DNA of 64,000 nt from Clitoria ternatea (lineage: Eukaryota; Streptophyta; Magnoliopsida; Fabales; Fabaceae): NCBI GenBank assembly GCA_037962975.1, contig CM075673.1, positions 16,848,001-16,912,000 of the forward strand, in the 5' to 3' direction. A program made the position numbers and the translations under genes. Positions 1-10,299 of this stretch are shown here, one piece after another. The notes beneath the pieces were generated by a model. It searched no databases. It was not told the DNA's origin and saw only the letters and a program-made list of their open reading frames with translations. How positions within the stretch are numbered: the stretch's first letter is position 1; every line of letters begins with the position of its first letter.

Positions 1-837
1 TATTACAAACTCCTTATAACCCTAATTGTTCATCAATGACGAGATCACTCTGTATACTTCTTTTAGATTGTTTTACTTTTTTATTTTGGGCAATGTTATG
101 ATTGTCTTGCTTCAAAAAAGATTGTAAAGACTATTCCAACATAACAAAAATAACCATGTAAAACGACTTATGAGGATTTAAACAGATCTAAAGCAAGGTG
201 ATTTAACCTGTACTTTTCATTCCGATTTATTGTGTCATGTATACAAAATTTAAGCTAAATTTAAATTATGAAAACATTTTCTGTTTTTAAATTTTTGTAT
301 AAGAAATGCTGAGAACAACTTTTTGTTTTTGTTTTTTGTTTTTTATTTTTTTATAAATTTTTAAAAACGAAAAACTCATAATTAAAACTAAAAACATAAA
401 ATATTTTCACAGTCACACACATCTCTTAAACTTTCAGAATCAACTTCGATTTTGTATGTTCTGCAATTTGAATGGCTATATTTAATTTGGTTAACATTCT
501 TACAGGGGATATGATCTTAAGTGTAGGAGTGCACTGAGTAGAGTAGCATTAATAATATGTCTCCCCAGTATCAATGTGTCAATGTGTTTATGTCTAAAAG
601 CACGAGTTTATCTAATTTTTTTATATTGAAAAGTATAAATTGGTGCTTTGTTTCCGTTGATAGTCTGATACCTATATAATTACATGTAGATTTGCATTTG
701 AGGTGAAACAAAAGTGGTGTTTTTAGACCTGTACAAATTAGTCTGTGATGCATAATTACTTATTAGAAAGAAAGAGTTGAAACAAAAGCTAATAGGGACT
801 TGCGTTTTTTCCCCTTAAAATGCTATTGAAATTGATT
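1..837. other. Left flank, no gene seen
   Basis: AT-rich sequence downstream of the minus-strand Pelota gene. The reading frames in it are short and have no recognisable domain. It contains T-rich runs near 320-350 and the left copy of a direct repeat described separately. The part next to 838 is probably beyond the Pelota 3' UTR. I see no RNA gene or transposon ends here. Confidence 0.6.
88..245 (+). repeat. Left copy of direct repeat flanking Pelota
   Basis: This segment matches 2768-2936 closely. Both copies share attccaacataacaaaaata and ttcattccgatttattgtgt. The match resumes at about 430-480 on the left and about 63645-63690 on the right, because element F was inserted inside the right copy and about 170 bp extra lies in the left copy. 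The repeats bracket the Pelota gene in the same orientation, which suggests an old tandem or segmental duplication. I do not recognise the repeat. Confidence 0.75.
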
Positions 838-843
838 TTTATT
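838..843 (-). terminator. Candidate polyadenylation signal of Pelota
   Basis: TTTATT on the plus strand reads AATAAA on the minus strand, about 370 nt past the Pelota stop codon. This is a plausible 3' UTR length for a plant mRNA. The motif is common by chance in such AT-rich DNA, so the call is weak. Confidence 0.3.
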
Positions 844-1209
844 TGCACATTATCAATTTAAGACAGTTTTTCCTGTTCACATTTAATTTTATCAGAGGGG
901 GAAACACCACAATACGAACCAATAATCTTCCCTCATTTGCCAATAGTATTGGGTGGAGTTTGCGCCACCGCAATGTGAGTCTTTGATCTAATCTGTTGTA
1001 CCTCTCAATTCCCATTCCTTTAAACTTACCACAGTCGTACAAAGTTATATATCGATTGAAGCCAGTGGTTTGGGAGGATACATGAACACCAACAGCAATA
1101 ACTGGAACACATGATACGGTCACACAAACAAACCCAAACACCTGGGAATTACGAAGGCGCACACAATTTAATCAACGACCTATGAAATTAATAGCAATAA
1201 CCTACCTAT

Positions 1210-2355
1210 CTAGAACCCAACCACATTGTCATCGTTGTCGTCGTCATTGAAATCTGGCAATGGAAACCTGAGAATGGCAGCAACACCGGTGAGTTGTGTT
1301 AATTGCGGCGCGGAAACATGCGTCGAAGAATAAACCAAAGCCTTCCCCCCGGCCTCTTTAACCCCCTTAACCAAACCTGAATATTTCTTCCTCTTCCCAA
1401 TCTCATCATTCCTATAAAGCTCATCACTTATCAAAAGCGTCTCAATAGCCCTCATCTCATGCGCACTCTCCACATTCTTCGGACCATAACATGCACGATC
1501 CGAATTGTTACACACCATATCCCATAATTCCCTAAATGCCCTCATCTCAACCCCAGCACTACTATCCTTCATCAAATTCATCACCGCCGTATCACCCAAG
1601 ACTTCCCCCAGATTCCCTGACCCCACAACAACAACCTTCGTCTTGCAACTCTCCTCCACCGATTTCATCCTCAACCTTCTCGCTTCCGACAACATAAACC
1701 TACGAAACTCGTCTTTCACCGGCGAATTGCCATCGCTAGCTATCACCACGCTCCTAACAGCCTTAAAATCCACGTGCTTATTTAAAGCTCCGAAAACCTC
1801 GCGGAAGAACGAGGAATTTGCGCCTTTTTTAATTGAATTGAGATTGGAATTGGTGATTTGGGATTCGATTCTGGAGCAGCAAGTGGTGGATCCTTTTCCG
1901 ATGAGGTGGATCTCAGCGCGGTTGTGTTGGAAGAGAACGACGGCGAGGTCAGAGGATGATTTGGGGTTGTTTTCTGCGGTTTCGATAAGGGTTTCAATGG
2001 TTTCGGGGTTCCAATTTTTTTTGCGAAGGTGGAAGGGTTTGTTTGGTTCGAGGGTTATGGTGTGGAAGGAGCCAGCGGCGACGAATGGGTTGTGTTCGAT
2101 GTTTTTGCCGCGGACGCGGAGTGTGGAGGAGTCTTTGTGGAAATCGCGACAAGTGACTTTGAGATGGAGCGTGAGTTTCATACGTGATGCGGTGGCCTTC
2201 GTGGATTCGAGGTGAACTTTGCGCGTGGTCTCGGATGAAACGACGTCGTCGGGGAGAATGAGGTTGTAGAGGGTCCACATGTCGTCGGGTTCCTCCGCCA
2301 TGATTTTTGCTGTTCCTGGTTGGTTCGCACCAAAATCCTTTTCGAGGAGCTTCAT
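1210..2355 (-). CDS. PELOTA: Pelota/Dom34 homologue, intact and without introns
   Basis: A single open frame of 381 codons with an ATG at 2355 and a TAG at 1210-1212. Pelota (Dom34) is a cytoplasmic eRF1-like factor that, with Hbs1, recognises ribosomes stalled with an empty A site and promotes subunit release and no-go or non-stop mRNA decay. The length fits the family (about 370-390). The three eRF1-like domains can be followed: the N-terminal Sm-like part (residues 1-130, with RVRGKNIEHN and PFHLRKKNW), the middle domain (about 136-265, with HVDFKAVRSVVIAS) and the C-terminal domain (about 268-372, with RACYGPKNVE and QLTGVAAILRFPLPD). There is no GGQ motif, as expected for Pelota rather than eRF1. 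The protein ends in an acidic stretch (DFNDDDNDDN) and then VVGF. Many positions look unlike the usual plant sequence, so it may be a diverged paralogue. It is the only host gene in the window and ends less than 600 bp from a 60-kb transposon nest. Confidence 0.92.
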   Translation of the reverse strand: MKLLEKDFGANQPGTAKIMAEEPDDMWTLYNLILPDDVVSSETTRKVHLESTKATASRMKLTLHLKVTCRDFHKDSSTLRVRGKNIEHNPFVAAGSFHTITLEPNKPFHLRKKNWNPETIETLIETAENNPKSSSDLAVVLFQHNRAEIHLIGKGSTTCCSRIESQITNSNLNSIKKGANSSFFREVFGALNKHVDFKAVRSVVIASDGNSPVKDEFRRFMLSEARRLRMKSVEESCKTKVVVVGSGNLGEVLGDTAVMNLMKDSSAGVEMRAFRELWDMVCNNSDRACYGPKNVESAHEMRAIETLLISDELYRNDEIGKRKKYSGLVKGVKEAGGKALVYSSTHVSAPQLTQLTGVAAILRFPLPDFNDDDNDDNVVGF

Positions 2356-2767
2356 GGTTCAATAAGGATTTAGGTTTTTGTCTTTTCTCGCGATTTATGA
2401 GAAGGGTTAAGTTAAGGTGGTGGAAAAAAATATTAAGTGAATTTTGTTTTTATCCATGTGGAGTAATGGTAAGAGTAGATATATAGAGGGAGAGGAGATA
2501 ACGTGTTGTCTTGTATTAGAATCGATCTATTTTACCATGGAGATAAGTAATTCCTTTTTTTTGGAGTAACAAAACAATTCCTTATTTTGGGTGTAAGGTA
2601 GATAATGGCATTTGAAGAAACCCAAATAAAGATAATGTATGCTATAGGCAAAGGATAATGAAACCATGCAGATCTGGATTTTCCTACCATATAATCTAAG
2701 GGCTAATATATCGTTTCTTATATTTTATTAATTTTTATTAAAGTGTGGAAATAAAATTATATTTTTG
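2356..2767 (-). promoter_or_regulatory. 5' flank of Pelota (promoter region, no motif assigned)
   Basis: About 410 bp lie between the Pelota start codon and the right copy of the flanking repeat. The first 50 bases are probably 5' UTR. The region is AT-rich with no coding potential. I cannot place a TATA box or transcription start with any confidence. Confidence 0.35.
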
Positions 2768-2936
2768 GTAACGTTCTGATTGTTTTTCTTGAAAAAGGAT
2801 TGTGAAGATTATTCCAACATAACAAAAATAACCATGTAAAATGACTTGATGGGGATTTAAACAAGTTTGCTAATTAAGATTTAAAGCAAGGTGATTTAAT
2901 ATGTAGTTTTCATTCCGATTTATTGTGTCGCGCGTA
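2768..2936 (+). repeat. Right copy of direct repeat flanking Pelota, cut by element F
   Basis: Counterpart of 88-245, with a short extra stretch near 2866-2880 that the left copy lacks. Element F begins at 2937. The remainder of this copy continues at 63628 beyond the whole nest, where tgcaaaattttatattttca leads into sequence matching 430-480. Confidence 0.75.
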
Positions 2937-3167
2937 TGTTGGAATTTTCTAATAATATTTGAATTAATATATTATTATATTAATATTTAGTAGAAAAATA
3001 TTATTAATTTATTATATTTATATGTCGTATTAATTATAATATATAATAATTTGAATAAAATTATCTATTTAAATAGATATAATAATTGAGTTTGTTGATA
3101 AGATAGATTAGTGATGAATTGATCTATCCTAAGGTTTATTGAGAGATTTCTGCTCTCATTTGTTTGC

Positions 3168-3218
<51 letters not shown>

Positions 3219-3261
3219 CCCATTAGACGAATATCATAATGAAATTAGGGCAAATCATAAT
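2937..3261 (+). repeat. F 5' LTR, part 1
   Basis: Aligns with the start of the F 3' LTR at 63184. Shared stretches include attaattataatatataata and ttatcccattagacgaatat. It is interrupted at 3262 by element A and resumes at 12661. Confidence 0.85.
3168..3215. repeat. Compound (AT)n(GT)n microsatellite inside F 5' LTR
   Basis: About ten AT units are followed by about fourteen GT units. The same place in the F 3' LTR (about 63391-63403) has only a short tatatatacg before ttatccc, so the tract expanded after F inserted. Confidence 0.9.
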
Positions 3262-3816
3262 TGTAACATCCCTGATGTTTTAATGAGAATTATAAGAAAT
3301 GGGAAATGTTAGTAAATGTTTTAGAAGTTTTATTTAATATTTGTTCTGTCTGAGCCAGAGACGGGAAAGCCGGTGTCGAGATCGGTCTCAGAAGAGCGGG
3401 CAGGCGGAGTTGAAGATCGGGAGTGTAAGAGAAGAGCGGACAGGGGCAGGTGGTTTGGTCCAAACCGATGTGAGGAGAGCGCCTCACTCGGGGTCATAGC
3501 CCGGATTAACCTCATAATGACTGAAACAACCGGTGTAGGTAACCACGAGGCGAGCGCGGATGAGATATCCGACCTCTCAGGATGTAGCTCGGATTTCCGA
3601 GGTATAAACACTAAGCTAGGACGCCGGGGGGGGCGATATTCATATTGGGCCTATACTCTTGCGAAGTATTAGAGAATTGTGAATAATTAAACGTTGAGGG
3701 AATAAATAAGTGTAATTGATTTGATAACTATGAAATAGTTTAATATGGTGAAATTGATTAAAATTTAGTAAGAATACAAATAAAATAAAAGAAAAGACGA
3801 TCTTGCCCATGAGCTT

Positions 3817-3829
3817 TATATATATATAA
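3817..3829 (+). promoter_or_regulatory. TATA box of element A LTR
   Basis: A TATATATATATAA run, followed about 25-40 bp later by a pyrimidine-rich stretch suitable for transcription start. The same sequence is at 10855-10867 in the 3' LTR and in both LTRs of B. It sets the U3/R boundary near 3850. Confidence 0.6.
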
Positions 3830-5313
3830 GAAGATTCTCTTCCTTCCCTCTTCATTATTTACAAGTTACCTCTGCTGCTGGTCTGTCCCTTCTCTTTCAT
3901 TTTCTCCTCTCTTAACACTGAGTTGCATGCGCTGGAGAGGGACTCCATTTGTGTCTAAACTTCAATTGAATCCCATTCCTGTGATCGAGGCTTCAAGGTG
4001 AGTCTACTGATCCGTTCCAATTGTGATTCCCTTATCCCTTTTATTCTTTGGCGGTTAAGGGCCATGCATGGCTATATTCGAGGCTGTTCTCCACTCCTCT
4101 GGTGAGTGTGAGCCCAAATGCGGTCCATGAACTAAGGGCGTTGAAGTGACGAGCTGTACTTTATGATCCGTAGGTAGTAGGTTAAGCAACAAAAGACTGA
4201 GTAACGGAGCTGAGACTGCGAAACCAGTGCTCAGAGGAAGGAATCGACACAGAGAGCAGATTATCGAAGCTTGGAACCAAAGTAAGGGGGGTGTTCGGGT
4301 TATAATTAATTAGAATAGGACTCACTTCTATTCAGGTCATTGAGGTAGTGTAAACAGGTTAAGGAAAATGTTACTGAATGTAGTTGTGTGTTTATGCTTG
4401 TGCATGCGTGACTGTGTACATTAATTAGTTGAGGATCAGGTGTGTGGTTGAGTTTATCATGTTATGATCTTGTGATATCTAATGTTGAAATGATCAGTGT
4501 TATGTGACGTCGGGTTAGCAAGCAGGCTACCCGAGTGATGAGGAATTGATATTATTATGTGAAAGGTAAATTGTTGAATGACTATGTGGTGTGGGATGGC
4601 CGACGGTATATGATAGCCCCTTATTTCCGGCTCCCGTGGTTTTCGTGCCCAGTTGAGCTACCCAGTGGTCAAGTAGGACCCAGTGGTCGAGGTGGAGAGT
4701 CAAGCAGGACTCGGTGAACCAAGCAGGGTTCACGGGGTGTCAAGTAGGACCCTCAGCTGAAGGCCAATCCTTTAGTATCCGGATACTAGGAGTCAGATTG
4801 TATAAGAGTCAGTGGTGATTGTGATGGATGTGATGGAATTGCTTGGTTGGGTTAATATAGTTACTGTATGTAATACACTATGTTTCGGTGTGCTTACTTT
4901 CGAATGATGCTTGATGTATATGTATAAATATGCATGTATATTCGTTAAGTTCTATTCTATATTAATTACAATGCCAAACACTCACCATTGCCTTTTTTTT
5001 TTAGTAACCAGTGACAGGGAGGGGGAAGGAGCCATGGAGTCACGCCAAGGGGGAGATCGGTGCCAGGGTCCGAGTGACTTTGAGTGACTCTCTATAGAGT
5101 TATATGTGTGTATAAGAACTTCCAAGCATTATTATTAGCTGTGTTTTAACCAAGACCAGACCGGATACAAATCTATATTTTAAAATACATCACTGTCATT
5201 TACATATGCTCTCATGGTAGCTATGACAACTCTTTGGTTAACAGAATCATTTTTATGGTGAGATTTTTCGGGAGTCCGTTTGCATGTTTTGTCCAATCTG
5301 ATGTGCGAAAGGT

Positions 5314-5394
5314 ATTCGCTCAAGCGAATAGAAACCTCGTTCAAGCGAGAGTCCAGAATCTCGCTCAGACGAGTAGGGGCCCCGCTCAAGCGGG
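5314..5394 (+). repeat. Cluster of four phased palindromes in A 5' LTR
   Basis: Four inverted repeats have centres near 5321.5, 5342.5, 5366.5 and 5387.5, spaced 21, 24 and 21 bp: ATTCGCTCAAGCGAAT, CTCGTTCAAGCGAG, CTCGCTCAGACGAG and CCCGCTCAAGCGGG. The inner CTCAAG is shared while the outer arms differ but stay mostly complementary (ATT/AAT, CTC/GAG, CCC/GGG). The cluster is repeated at about 12352-12432, 23278-23358 and 30308-30388. Confidence 0.85.
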
Positions 5395-5619
5395 AGGCCC
5401 TGATTCCCTTTTTCCCATCCGTTGTGCTTAGATTAATTTGTTCTTCTTTCTAGATCTCATTTATTTAATTTGAATGCGACTGCTGTCACTTGAATAAGTC
5501 AGTAAAACTACATGCTATTTCACTAAACCTCGATTAATTTTCAAGAAAAGGGAAAATTTATCATAAGATGTAATCAATTGAATAAAAATAAATACAAAAA
5601 TAACCTAGGACGTTACACT

Positions 5620-5631
5620 TGGTATCAGAGC
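5620..5631 (+). other. Element A primer binding site
   Basis: TGGTATCAGAGC lies two bases after the 5' LTR. It matches the 3' end of plant initiator tRNA-Met, the usual primer for this group. Confidence 0.9.
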
Positions 5632-5848
5632 GGTTCTTTCTAGAGCCGGTGTATGGGTCGGTCTAGTGATTGTGTCAGTCTTATGAAGGTTGATTGTATT
5701 TCGTTGTACCATGATTGTGTGTGTGGTCTGGCATCATTCCCTTGGCACTCCACTGGCGTAGTATTCTATGTATATAAGGTAAATTTCCGATTCCCTGGCT
5801 GACCTTGGTTATTAATGGTGATGTGTTTGCTCATTGTAGAGTTACTAA

Positions 5849-8800
5849 ATGGCCGAAGAAACTAGTTCTGGGGGAGGAGATGATTTCTTCTCTAGATTTA
5901 CTCAGCTGATGAGTAGGACCGAGTCTGGTCCCACTCTGGATAAATTCCTGAAAAGGAATCCTCCGATCTACAAAGGGGGACACGACTATGACAGGGCATA
6001 CATCTGGATCAGGGATATCGAACAGGTTTTTGAATATTTTGAGTGCTCAGAAGAGCAAAAGGTTTTATTTTCTACTTATCAACTAAAAGAAGAGGCTAGA
6101 GTATGGTGGTCCCGAGTGAAGGTGCAGATGAACGCAGCAAATGAGCCGTTGGTATGGGTAAATTTCCGAAGGAGGTTCCTTGTTAAATACTTCCCAGACA
6201 ACTACAAAATCCGGAAAGAAATGGAATTCCTGAAGTTGGAGCAAGACCGGCTGTCTGTGGCCGAGTACACCAGCAAGTTTGACGAGCTGTGTGATTTTTA
6301 CCACCCTTTCTCGTTTGAAGGGACTGAGGGTAGCAAGTGTGCCAAATACGAAGCTGGACTACGGATTGAACTCCGTAGTGTAATCGTACCGATGGAGATT
6401 AGGGACTACCCAACCCTGGTGAACAAAGCAAGACTGACTGAAGAGGTGCAGTTACAAAGGACGTCTCAGCCGAGAGATAAAAAGCCACTGAAGGCAAAAG
6501 GATTCAACTTCAAGAGGATGAGTCAATTCTTCCGGGGCGACAAGTCTTCTGCTACCTCCTCATCCTCTTCCGGTCGGGGTTCCACTGGTCGATCGGGTAA
6601 TCCTTCTGGTAGCCGTGCATGCTATAATTGTGGTCAGGAAGGTCACATTGCCAAACATTGCCAAGCCAACCAAATTGTGTGCTTCCAGTGCGGACAACCA
6701 GGGCACCTCAGGCCCGATTGCCCTCAGAGGCAGCCGCAGGGCAGGCAGGACAACCGAACTAATTCTTCTAGGACCCGGGGTTCCAACTTTCTGAGGGGAG
6801 GCCGGAATGGAGCTGGTAGAGGGAACCAACAATCGGGAAGATATGATGCCCAATCTAGCGGTGCCCAGAACGCCATGACCGGGCGAGTGTTTGCGTTTGA
6901 TGCTTCGGAAGCTACGAGGAATGACAATTTGGTACAGGGTAAGTGCCTCATCTGTGGCTATCTGGTTGATGTAATTTATGATTCGGGTGCCACCCATTCC
7001 TTTATTTCGGAAAGTTGTGTGCGACGGCTTGGTCTGCCGATCGGTTTAATGGAGAACGCTCTTATTGTTTCCACTCCAACTGGTTCTACTTTTCGTGCAA
7101 CTACAGTGTGTAGAGAACTACCGATGCAAATCAAAGCCCGTACTTTTTGAGTGAATTTTATCTGTATGCCATTGAAGGACTTAGATGTTATTCTAGGTCT
7201 CGATTGGCTTGCTGCTAATCATGTGTTGGTCGATTATTATCGGAAGAATATTGTTTTCTCTCAGGAACTTGACATGAAGGACGGGGTGAGCGATGTCCTA
7301 ACCACGTATGTTGTTTTATTCATTTCGGAGGGTAGGCATAACCTCCTGCCGAGTGATATTCCAATTGTTTGCGAATTTCCTGACGTTTTTCCGGAAGAAA
7401 TTCTGGAGCTACCTCCCAGTCGGGAGATTGATTTCTCTATTGACTTGATTCCCGGGGCAGAACCTGTGTCCCGAGCGCCATATAGAATGTCCTCGATGGA
7501 ATTGACCGAAGTGAAGAAACAAGTAAACGAATTACTAGAAAAGGGATTTATCCGACCCAGTGCCTCACCCTGGGGCGCTTCGGTGTTACTGGTAAAGAAG
7601 AAGGACGGTAGTATACGAATGTGCATTGATTACCGACAGCTGAACAAACTGACGATAAAAAATAAATATCCACTACCTCGGATTGACGATTTACTGGACC
7701 AGTTGCGAGGTGCCGTTGTGTTCTCTAAGATTGACTTGAGGTCGGGGTACCACCAAATCCGAGTGAGGTCGGAGGATATCCCAAAAACAGCATTTCGGAC
7801 TCGGTATGGGCACTTCGAGTACGTAGTAATGCCCTTTGGAGTAACGAACGCTCCTGCCATTTTTATGGACTATATGAATCGGACCTTTCAACCGTACTTG
7901 GACCAGTTTGTGGTAGTATTCATTGATGATATTTTGGTATATTCGAGGTCGGACGAGGAGCATGCTCAACATCTTCGACTTGTTTTACAAGTACTCCGAG
8001 AGAAGAAGTTGTACGCTAAACTATCTAAGTGTGATTTCTGGGGGAGTAGTGTACAATTCTTGGGGCATGTAATTTCCCAAGAGGGAATCTCAGTTGATCC
8101 GACAAAAATTGAGGCGGTTATGGCTTGGGAGAGGCCGAAGTCAGTAACTGAAATCAGGAGTTTCCTCAGATTAGCTGGATACTATCGACGCTTCATTGAG
8201 GGGTTCTCTCGGGTAGCACTCCCTCTGACTCGGTTAACGAGGAAAGGAAACCCCTTTGTGTGGTCGGAAAAGTGTGAATTAAGCTTCCAAACTCTCAAGC
8301 GATGTTTAACGACTGCCCCTGTGCTTGCACTGCCTGATGTAACATAGGAATTTGAAGTATATTGTGATGCATCCAAATTTGGATTGGGGTGTGTGTTGAT
8401 GCAAGCTGATCAGACAATTGCCTATGCTTCGAGGCAATTGAGGCCACATGAGGAGAATTACCCGACTCATGATCTGGAACTTGCAGCAGTGGTGTATGTA
8501 CTGAAGATTTAGCGCCATTATCTGTATGGAGCTCGCTTTGTAGTATTCAGTGATCACAAGAGTCTAAAGTACTTATTTGATCAAAAGGAGTTAAATATGA
8601 GACAGAGGAGATGGGTAGAGTATTTGAAGGATTACGACTTCGATTTGAAGTATCACCCGGGCAAAGCGAATGTTGTAGCAGATGCACTAAGCAGGAAGGT
8701 ATTACATGTGGCTTACCTGATGGGTAAAGAACAGGAATTGCTGGAAAGCTTTAGGGATATGAATGTTGGAATTGTTATGGACGCGCCAAACTGAATGACA

Positions 8801-10264
8801 ATCGGAATGTTAAAAATCTCCAACGAATTTCTGGAGTCTGTTGTAGCTGCACAGAAAGACGATGAAGAGTTACTGAGGCTGATTGATTCTCAGACCCAAG
8901 GCAAAAATGTGGAGATAACTCGGGGTAACGATGGTATATGGAGATTCAGGAACCGAGTGGTGGTGCCTGCACATGGAGGCTTCAGGCAGGCGGTGCTATC
9001 AGAAGCACACAAGAGCTCTCTGAGTATACATCCGGGAGTGACAAAAATGTATCATAACTTAAAAAAGGAATTCTGGTGGCCAAGCATGAAGAAGGCAATA
9101 ATCGAGTATGTGAAATCCTGTGTGATATGCCAGAAGTGCAAAGTTGAGCACCAACGACCTCCAGGTTTGCTTCGACCTCCAGAAATTCTGATCTGGAAGT
9201 GGGAAGGTATCACCATGGACTTCGTATCCGGACTGCCTCACACTCAAACCGGATACAACGCGATTTGGGTGATTGTTGATTGACTAACCAAAAGTGCGCA
9301 TTTCCTGGCAATAAATATGAAGTGGTCGCTAGATCGATTAGCTAAGTTGTACATTGCGGAAGTTGTACGACTGCATGGTGTGCCCTCAAGCATTATCTCC
9401 GATCGGGATCCCCGATTCACTTTGAGGTTTTGGGGGAGTTTGCAACAACAACTGGGTACTGAGCTCAAACTGAGCTCAGCCTACCATCCCCAGACCGATG
9501 GCCAATCAGAATGGACTATACAAACTCTTGAAGATATGTTAAGGGCATGTGTACTGGAACAGGGCGGATCATGGGAGAAATACTTGTCCTTGGTAGAGTT
9601 TGCATATAATAACAGTTACCATAGCAGCATTGGGATGGCTCCATACGAAGCTCTTTATGGTCGGAAATATCGTACTCCATTATGTTGGAATGAGAACGGC
9701 GACGCCCTTCATCTGGGGCTTGAGATGATTCAAGAGATGAACGAACAAATTGCTTTAATCCGAGAGAAGATAAAAATTGCCCAAGACCGGCAAAAAAGCT
9801 ATTATGACAATCGGCATAGACCCCTTGAATTCCAAGTGGGTGATTGGGTGTTCCTAAGGATTTCACCGACTAAGGGTGTAGGTCGAATTTTGAAGAGCCA
9901 AAAGCTTAATCCGAAGTATATTGGACCATACCAAATACTAGAACGGATTGGTGAAGTCGCTTATCGACTGGATCTTCCCCAATCGTTGACTAACATTCAC
10001 AACGTGTTCCACGTATCGCAACTTCGAGCCTACATTCCGTGTGATACCATGATTGTACCGAGTGACTCCATTGAAGTGAAGGAGAACCTGACGGTGGAGG
10101 CGGTACCAATCAGCATTGAAGAGCATCAAACCAAATGGTTAAGGAACAAGGAGGTACCGCTGGTGAAGGTGAAGTGGCAGAATTTACATTGGATGAACTA
10201 CACTTGGGAGTTAGAATCCGATATGAGGCGAATGTACCCTCATCTTTTCCAACCGGAACACTGA
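5849..10264 (+). pseudogene. Element A gag-pol, broken by five in-frame stops
   Basis: One frame of 1471 codons from ATG 5849 to TGA 10262-10264, with no frameshift but stops at 7148, 8345, 8510, 8792 and 9281. Gag has two CCHC knuckles at residues 258-271 (CYNCGQEGHIAKHC) and 278-291. The protease active site is YDSGAT (Asp 378). RT has FIDDILVYS (Asp 693 and 694), followed by RNase H (YCDASKFGLG). Integrase has an HHCC finger and Asp 1124, Asp 1185 and Glu 1221, a DD35E spacing. The C-terminus has a chromodomain-like tail (LVKVKW, then WELESDMRRMYPHLF). Against element B, each stop is a C-to-T or G-to-A change, mostly CGA to TGA. Residue numbers count stop codons as positions. The capsid half before 7148 remains translatable. 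Confidence 0.93.
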
Positions 10265-10287
10265 TTTCGGGGACGAAATCTCCTTTT

Positions 10288-10299
10288 AGGGGGGGTGGA
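10288..10299 (+). other. Element A polypurine tract
   Basis: An A/G run (AGGGGGGGGTGGA-like, one T) lies directly before the TG of the 3' LTR. It primes plus-strand DNA synthesis. Confidence 0.85.

Larger units (their letters stand above)
3262..5617 (+). repeat. Element A 5' LTR (2356 bp)
   Basis: Begins TGTAACATCCCTGATG and ends GGACGTTACA. The same sequence recurs at 10300-12655 and in element B. It contains a TATA box at 3817-3829 and a cluster of four palindromes near its 3' end. Confidence 0.95.

Noticed and set aside
839..1162. 107-codon minus-strand frame after Pelota
   Set aside because: It is in the probable Pelota 3' UTR and has no recognisable domain.
1505..2215. 236-codon open frame on the plus strand
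   Set aside because: It lies entirely opposite the Pelota coding sequence, shows no domain, and is explained by the base composition of the real gene.
3373..3672. 99-codon frame present in all four A/B LTRs (also 10411, 13469 and 28366)
   Set aside because: It starts with GTG, lies upstream of the LTR TATA box, and is shared only because the LTRs are recent copies. No sign of coding beyond that.
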